Source: Leucaena leucocephala (lineage: Eukaryota; Streptophyta; Magnoliopsida; Fabales; Fabaceae). Taken from it: 64,000 bases of DNA. A model generated the notes under the pieces. That model saw only the letters and a program-made list of their open reading frames with translations. It was not told the origin of the DNA and made no database searches. Shown piece after piece: positions 59,353 through 64,000 of the stretch. Each line of letters begins with the position of its first letter. The first letter of the stretch is position 1. The stretch spans positions 14,724,501 to 14,788,500 of the forward strand of contig CM073547.1 of NCBI GenBank assembly GCA_037074615.1, in the 5' to 3' direction. The position numbers and the translations under genes were made by a program.

Positions 59353-59548
59353 AATGAGAGTTGCTTTTTTTTTTTTGTATTTCCCTTTGTTATTCTTTGT
59401 TTCTATTAGGTTGCTGTGTAATTGAGAAAGACATTGATATTATGATGTATGTTGCTCTCACTTCATCTAAAGGCTTTGCCTCCCATTGTTTCCCTGATTG
59501 TGATCTTTTTTACTTTAGTTATGTTAACAGTAAGGACATTGTCAAGTT

Positions 59549-59562
59549 TAAGTGTGGGGGAG
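59549..59562 (+). other. Athila-type polypurine tract
   Basis: AAGTGTGGGGGAG, the usual purine tract of Athila elements. A matching 3' LTR start was not confirmed; candidates are TGTTATTA at 59565 and TGATAAATGG at about 59680. Confidence 0.55.
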
Positions 59563-59749
59563 CATGTTATTATATAAAAAAATCTTCTATTAACCCAATC
59601 TTTCATCACAAATTTTTGGTTTTTGATCTTAATGTGTGTGATGAATTACTGAAAAATTAGACCCCCACTTTAAACTGTGTTGATAAATGGAAAGGCATTA
59701 GCATGAAAAATATTTTAGGACTTTGACAATCATCACTCAGTAGTCTTTG

Positions 59750-60045
59750 TGAAAACTGGTTGTGATATATGTGCTATTTAGCTACGACCTGTAATAGAAT
59801 TTTGGACTTAATATTCTCTCTATGAACTACGTCGTGACCCATGTACATAGTGGTCACAAAAATAACTCTATTAATTTGAGTCGCAACATGAGTACCTAGC
59901 TAGTTGCGATTATTCCTCTTTGTGTATTTGCGTCATGAAAGGTACATTTCGTGGTTGTGATGGGAAATATTTTGAAAATCCTGAGCATGCTCCTATGTGA
60001 CAAGTGGTCGTGACCTTCATTATTTTCAGTCAAGACCTATATTTG
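59750..60045 (+). repeat. GTCGCGAC-variant repeats near the 3' end of the Athila-type element
   Basis: Variants such as GTCGTGAC (59831, 60008), GTCGCAAC, GTCATGAA and GTTGTGAT, about eight in 300 bases. Confidence 0.65.
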
Positions 60046-60620
60046 AAAAATGTCCAATTACCTTCTCTTTGCCTTGTGCAAAGCTATATAGAAGGATTCC
60101 TTTTAGACTACTAAGATTCTTTCACAAATGATTCATTGTTCCCTTATTGTAAAACCTTTTTAGCTTTTAGAAACCACTGCCTCAATTGAATTTTTTGAAA
60201 AATCTTGGAAATTGAATTTGAAACACCTAAACTTTTGCTGTTAGATTTGGACTATCACATGGTTCTAAGTGATTACGTTGAAACTTTTAAATCATCATTT
60301 AGAGTTTTCAGTTGTGATGAGTGTTTTAATGCCTAGTAAATGATGAACATTGTTTGAGACTTTAGCTTATGAGCAATCTAGATCAAAACCTTTGTTGGAA
60401 GGATTCTCGACCTTAAATTCTATATTGAGTGATTATTTAGTTGGTTTATATCCTCTAGAACTTATCTTGGCTATGAGTTCAGAATTACTTGCATATTTAT
60501 GAATTGAACATGATAGAGCCATTCTTTCTAAACCCTTTTATCCTAAACACAAGCCCACTACATATTACATCCTTAGTCACCCCTCTTAAGCCCATCACTT
60601 TTTCTTTTCATCATTCTTAT
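60046..60620. other. Probable decayed 3' part of the Athila-type element
   Basis: No gene seen; T-rich and low in structure. Confidence 0.35.
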
Positions 60621-61620
60621 AGAAAGTCATAATGAATTAGAGAAATTTTAATTTGGAGTTCAAAATACCTCATTGGTAAAGATTTCAACTCTTCTGATGA
60701 ATTTGTGAAAAATAATTTCAAAAATTTTCACGATATGATTTTTCAACTAATTATTGATGCTATTTCAAAAAGTAAAAATTTACTACATCAAAAAGATTTT
60801 ACTAGAATGCATGGAAAAAAGGAAGACATTTTATTTTAAACTTCCTCCACTCGACCAACATAATTCTTGCAAACATACTATAAAAGTATATCATCCTATT
60901 GTCTACAATTATTGTGGTAAACAGTGTCATATTTCTCATACATGTCATCTGAGAAGAAATTCACATGTGAGAAATAATTTTGTTTGGGTTCTTAAAGGAT
61001 AGTTAATGTCCAAAACCAATTATCAAGGACCTAGAGCTATGTGGGTACCAAAGCTTCTGTTTAGTGTGCCAAATGTGCAAAATAATTCTAAAAGGAATGG
61101 ACATAGTACATAGAGAAATGGGCATCTAAGAGTCTCCCATGCATCAGTGAAAGCCACACTACCTAGGAGAACTTCAGATCATGCTTTATTGTCATAACAA
61201 AGGGAATCTATAAGAAGCAATAGAGGAAAGCTCAAGGAGCTCATTCTGCCTCAAGAATGGATTATCATAGAATACCATTCAACTATCTTGAGGAGAATAA
61301 AAGAAGAAGGATCTCTCAAGCTTCAAATTTTAAAATAGTTGAGAGACCATTGCAAGTGTATTAAAGAAGAAATTAGAAGATGCAATGTGTATGCAAAGGC
61401 AAACCTTCCACATAAGGAAAAAAAGAGCTACATCTCAAATGAGGTAACTAATCAGAGACAACTTCACATTCTGAGAAAGCATACATTTGATTATGGTGGT
61501 GTTAAATCCTACAAATATGAAGAATCATTAAGTAGTCCACAAAAATCAAGTATACACTGGAACAAGAGTAATAATGGTGAAATCTATTCTTACCCTTGTG
61601 TTTATTGAATCAATTGGGTA
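60621..61620 (+). pseudogene. Copia gag fragment with damaged zinc knuckle
   Basis: Around 60898-60945 the frame reads YNYCGKQCHISHTC, a CX2CX4HX4C knuckle whose first Cys is Tyr. After a short linker comes NYQGPRAMWVPK, the segment that follows the knuckle in large SIRE-type Copia elements. The later open frame to 61608 is Lys/His-rich and I cannot assign it. Confidence 0.5.
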
Positions 61621-62549
61621 ATAGATACTTGTTCCTGGTTATAATCCATTAGCAATAATTTTAGCAAAGCTTTTCCAAAACTTTTTTTCCCAAATGGATT
61701 ACTGAATGATTTATAAATATTTTTCAAACATTATTTTGATGAATAATCAATTGATTTACAAAAATGTATATTTATAGTTTCAAGAAAAATTTCAAACCCA
61801 TTCATCAAATTTTAAACTTCTTTAGTTGCATATAAATGTATTTGAAGATATTTGACTATTGAAATATGAAGACATCAATGACTAGAGATTAATACATTAA
61901 TAAAATGGAAACTTCAAATTTCCAAAGATGTTATATGGTTAATATTTATCTCCACTTACTTGATTCTTAAATATGTTTAAGAAACAATTCTTGAGAAAAT
62001 CATTCTAAGAAAATAATATTGAAAATGCATATTTGATTATTTTCAAGAATATTTTAACAGAAAGTGAAAATTTTATATCGTTGTTTGTCAAGTTTATTCA
62101 TTAAAATTTTTTATATGTTTTGATGATGATTTCTTGATTATTTTAGAGATAATACTAATCATTCTCTAAGGAAAAAAAAATTTGCATTTATGATAGTAGA
62201 GTAAGGAGATATATGAAAGATGTGAAAATGATCACTGACAATACAAGGATTCTGCTCATAGAGGGAAAGGAAAATGAATTAATACATCAAGCGGTAAAAA
62301 GTTCAATAAGCTTTCTTCAACCTTATCTTTATATTGAAAAATATGTTTTTGGAATTTTTGATGTTAAGGTATTGATTAATGACATAGTGTATGAATCTTT
62401 ATGCTTCAAAATGTTTTGTGTGAATTTATTTTCAAAAAATTTCAAAAGAAAAGATTAACATTTTCCATTCTCCAATGATTTCATTTCTATAAGTTAATTG
62501 ATTAATAATTGGATTAAATGATGTTGAAAAGATTTTAAAGATGTTTTAT
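61621..62549. other. AT-rich stretch, no gene supported
   Basis: The open frame at 62213-62458 (81 codons) shows no domain I recognise. The rest is non-coding and AT-rich. Confidence 0.4.
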
Positions 62550-62850
62550 GTTAAAATGAATCGATTAAGAAGTAGATTAATGAAAATTAATTGAACAGCT
62601 AATCGATTAATTGATATTGTTTATGTATTAAAAGATGTGTCTGTTGAGAATTAATCAATTGACTGATCGATCAATGGTAGTTAATCAAACATCTAATTGA
62701 TCAATCATTGTTAAAATGGTGTTGAATGTGTTTTGTTCGTAATTAATCAATTAACCATGCAATTAATTAGAATTAATTGAACACATAATAGATTACTTAA
62801 TTGATTAATAGGCATTAATCGATTATCAGGTTTTAACAGTTAGCAGTCGA
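62550..62850. repeat. TTAATCGATTAA-like palindrome cluster
   Basis: Roughly twenty copies of words close to TTAATCGATTAA, TAATTGATTAA or TGATCGATCAA in 300 bases, on both readings because the core is palindromic. It lies just upstream of the frame starting at 63035. Confidence 0.65.
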
Positions 62851-63034
62851 TACTTTTTACATTTATCTTCATCCCTAATTGGCCAAATCCCAAATTCTCT
62901 CAACCTTAATCTTCAAAACCACACTAATTTCCTTGTGGAAAGCTTGCACACCTATTTTCTATCAAAACCCACCCAAAAATACCTATAAATTCCTTCATTC
63001 CACTGTTCAAATATGTAAAAAAAAAACTTAGACA

Positions 63035-63430
63035 ATGGCAAGAACCAAAATCATAAATTTGGATGGATAGAAGCAACAACTATCCAATATAGAAAATACA
63101 CCTCAAGCTTCTCAACCAAAGGAGAAGAAGAAGAAATGTTAACCTAAGGTGGCCAAGGATAGGCTAGAAGCTCCAAAGGGCAAAGGGAAGGCATTAGCGG
63201 GAAAGGGAAAGGTCAAGCCTCTGAATTATCTCCTCAGTCCAAGAGGAAGGCTAAGTCGCATAAGGCAGACTCTGACACTAATTCTTATCTGAAGTTCATT
63301 GGCATGCTGAAGAGTAATATAGAGACTGCTACTGAGTCTCTTTGAAAGACACAAAAGACTTCTAGAAAGCCTACCAAATCAATACTTTCAGAGCCACAAT
63401 CATCTAGATTGATCTTTCTTCAAGGTAACA
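63035..63430 (+). pseudogene. Broken frame for a basic protein, retroelement-associated type
   Basis: Starts MARTKIINLDG then TAG. Downstream pieces are Lys-rich (PKEKKKK, KGKGKALAGKGKG) and end RLIFLQGNIDLDVDI. The start MARTK and basic linker resemble the accessory frames that precede the plant transposon-protein domain, but that domain itself is not present. The assignment is weak. Confidence 0.35.
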
Positions 63431-63449
63431 TCGATTTAGATGTTGATAT

Positions 63450-64000
63450 TGTAACATCCCAATTTTTATCCTTATATTTAATTACAATTAAAAATATTAT
63501 TTATCAATAACTTTAAAATATTATATACTTAATTATTATTGTTTAGTATTTTTTATTATTTTTAACAAAATATAATATATGGATTATTCTACTATTTTAT
63601 TTACTTAGGGTTTATGACTTGATTGTTAGGGAATTTTTAGGATTTTTGTTCAGATTTAGATATAGATTTAAATTTTAAATTATTATTATGACTTTATAAA
63701 TAGAGTTAAGGCCCTGAGTTATTCCTTATATTTGGTTATTGACTCGCTCCTCTCTTTTTAGTCCACTCTCTCAATCCCTTTCCTATTCCCAAAGGATCCC
63801 ATATTTGTTTCCCTCCCTAAGACACCCTTAGTTCACCTCACTTAAAACTAAGATTTAACTTTAAGGTCTTTTGTGGTAATTATTCATATATTTAAGGTCA
63901 AAGGTAACCACTTTCTATACGTTGTGTGTGCTAATATGATATTTATGAGTGATTTGATATATATAAATAAGTTTATATTCATATGATTCTATTGAGAAAA
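63450..64000 (+). mobile_element. Gypsy LTR (copy 8), cut by the window end
   Basis: Starts TGTAACATCCCAATTTTTAT. TATA-like TTATAAATAGAG near 63694 and the donor-like CAAAGGTAACC near 63900 keep the order seen in the other copies. Confidence 0.55.

Noticed and set aside
1..64000. CRISPR arrays, operons, tRNA or rRNA genes
   Set aside because: No regularly spaced identical repeats, no cloverleaf or rRNA core sequences were recognised; the sequence is plant nuclear DNA.

Overview
This is nuclear DNA from a plant, most likely a eudicot. It is AT-rich. It holds an intron-split receptor-like kinase gene of the plant-only G-type lectin (S-domain) class, and most of the rest is nested plant LTR retrotransposons of the Copia, chromovirus-type Gypsy and Athila-type Gypsy kinds. 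I cannot name the species.

Positions 1-8,850 are the gene-like part. A G-type lectin S-receptor-like serine/threonine kinase enters from the left edge. Its remaining seven exons join into one uninterrupted frame ending at 3917. Behind it lies about 4.6 kb of AT-rich spacer with small inverted-repeat elements (the clearest at 6291-6902 with an 8-bp target duplication) and a cluster of a degenerate TTGACGGTT-like word. At 8532-8628 there is a first exon resembling STRUBBELIG-receptor-family kinases. No second exon follows before retroelement sequence starts.

Positions 8,850-42,800 are layer on layer of a chromovirus-like Gypsy family with LTRs of about 3 kb, on both strands. They share a TATA box (TATAAATACCCC-like), a downstream GGTAAG-like splice-donor motif, and at one copy an initiator-Met primer-binding site. 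Inserted in or between them are Athila-type fragments, a minus-strand Gypsy gag, two solo Copia LTRs with perfect 5-bp target duplications (TGGAA, GTTCA), a hAT-like element with an 8-bp duplication (GCCCAAGT), and a broken but intron-containing copy of a mitochondrial MAM33/p32-like gene lying between GA-rich inverted repeats.

Positions 42,804-51,035 are a Copia element bounded by LTRs and a perfect CTATC duplication. All its open frames are broken, and it carries an inverted second copy of its protease-integrase region starting right at the primer-binding site. Its LTRs contain 90-bp and 51-bp tandem units whose number differs between copies.

Positions 51,388 to about 60,600 are an Athila-type element: LTR, Asp-tRNA-type primer site, gag, protease, and a downstream open frame of the 'putative plant transposon protein' type. 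No reverse transcriptase or integrase was seen. Its non-coding parts are sprinkled with the palindrome GTCGCGAC and its CpG-decay variants, which are the most unusual pattern in the window. From 60,600 to the end are Copia gag remnants, a TTAATCGATTAA-rich stretch, a basic-protein frame remnant, and the start of another Gypsy LTR.

Only the receptor kinase looks like a working host gene. No tRNA, rRNA, CRISPR array or prokaryotic feature was seen. All boundaries were read by eye without alignment software.
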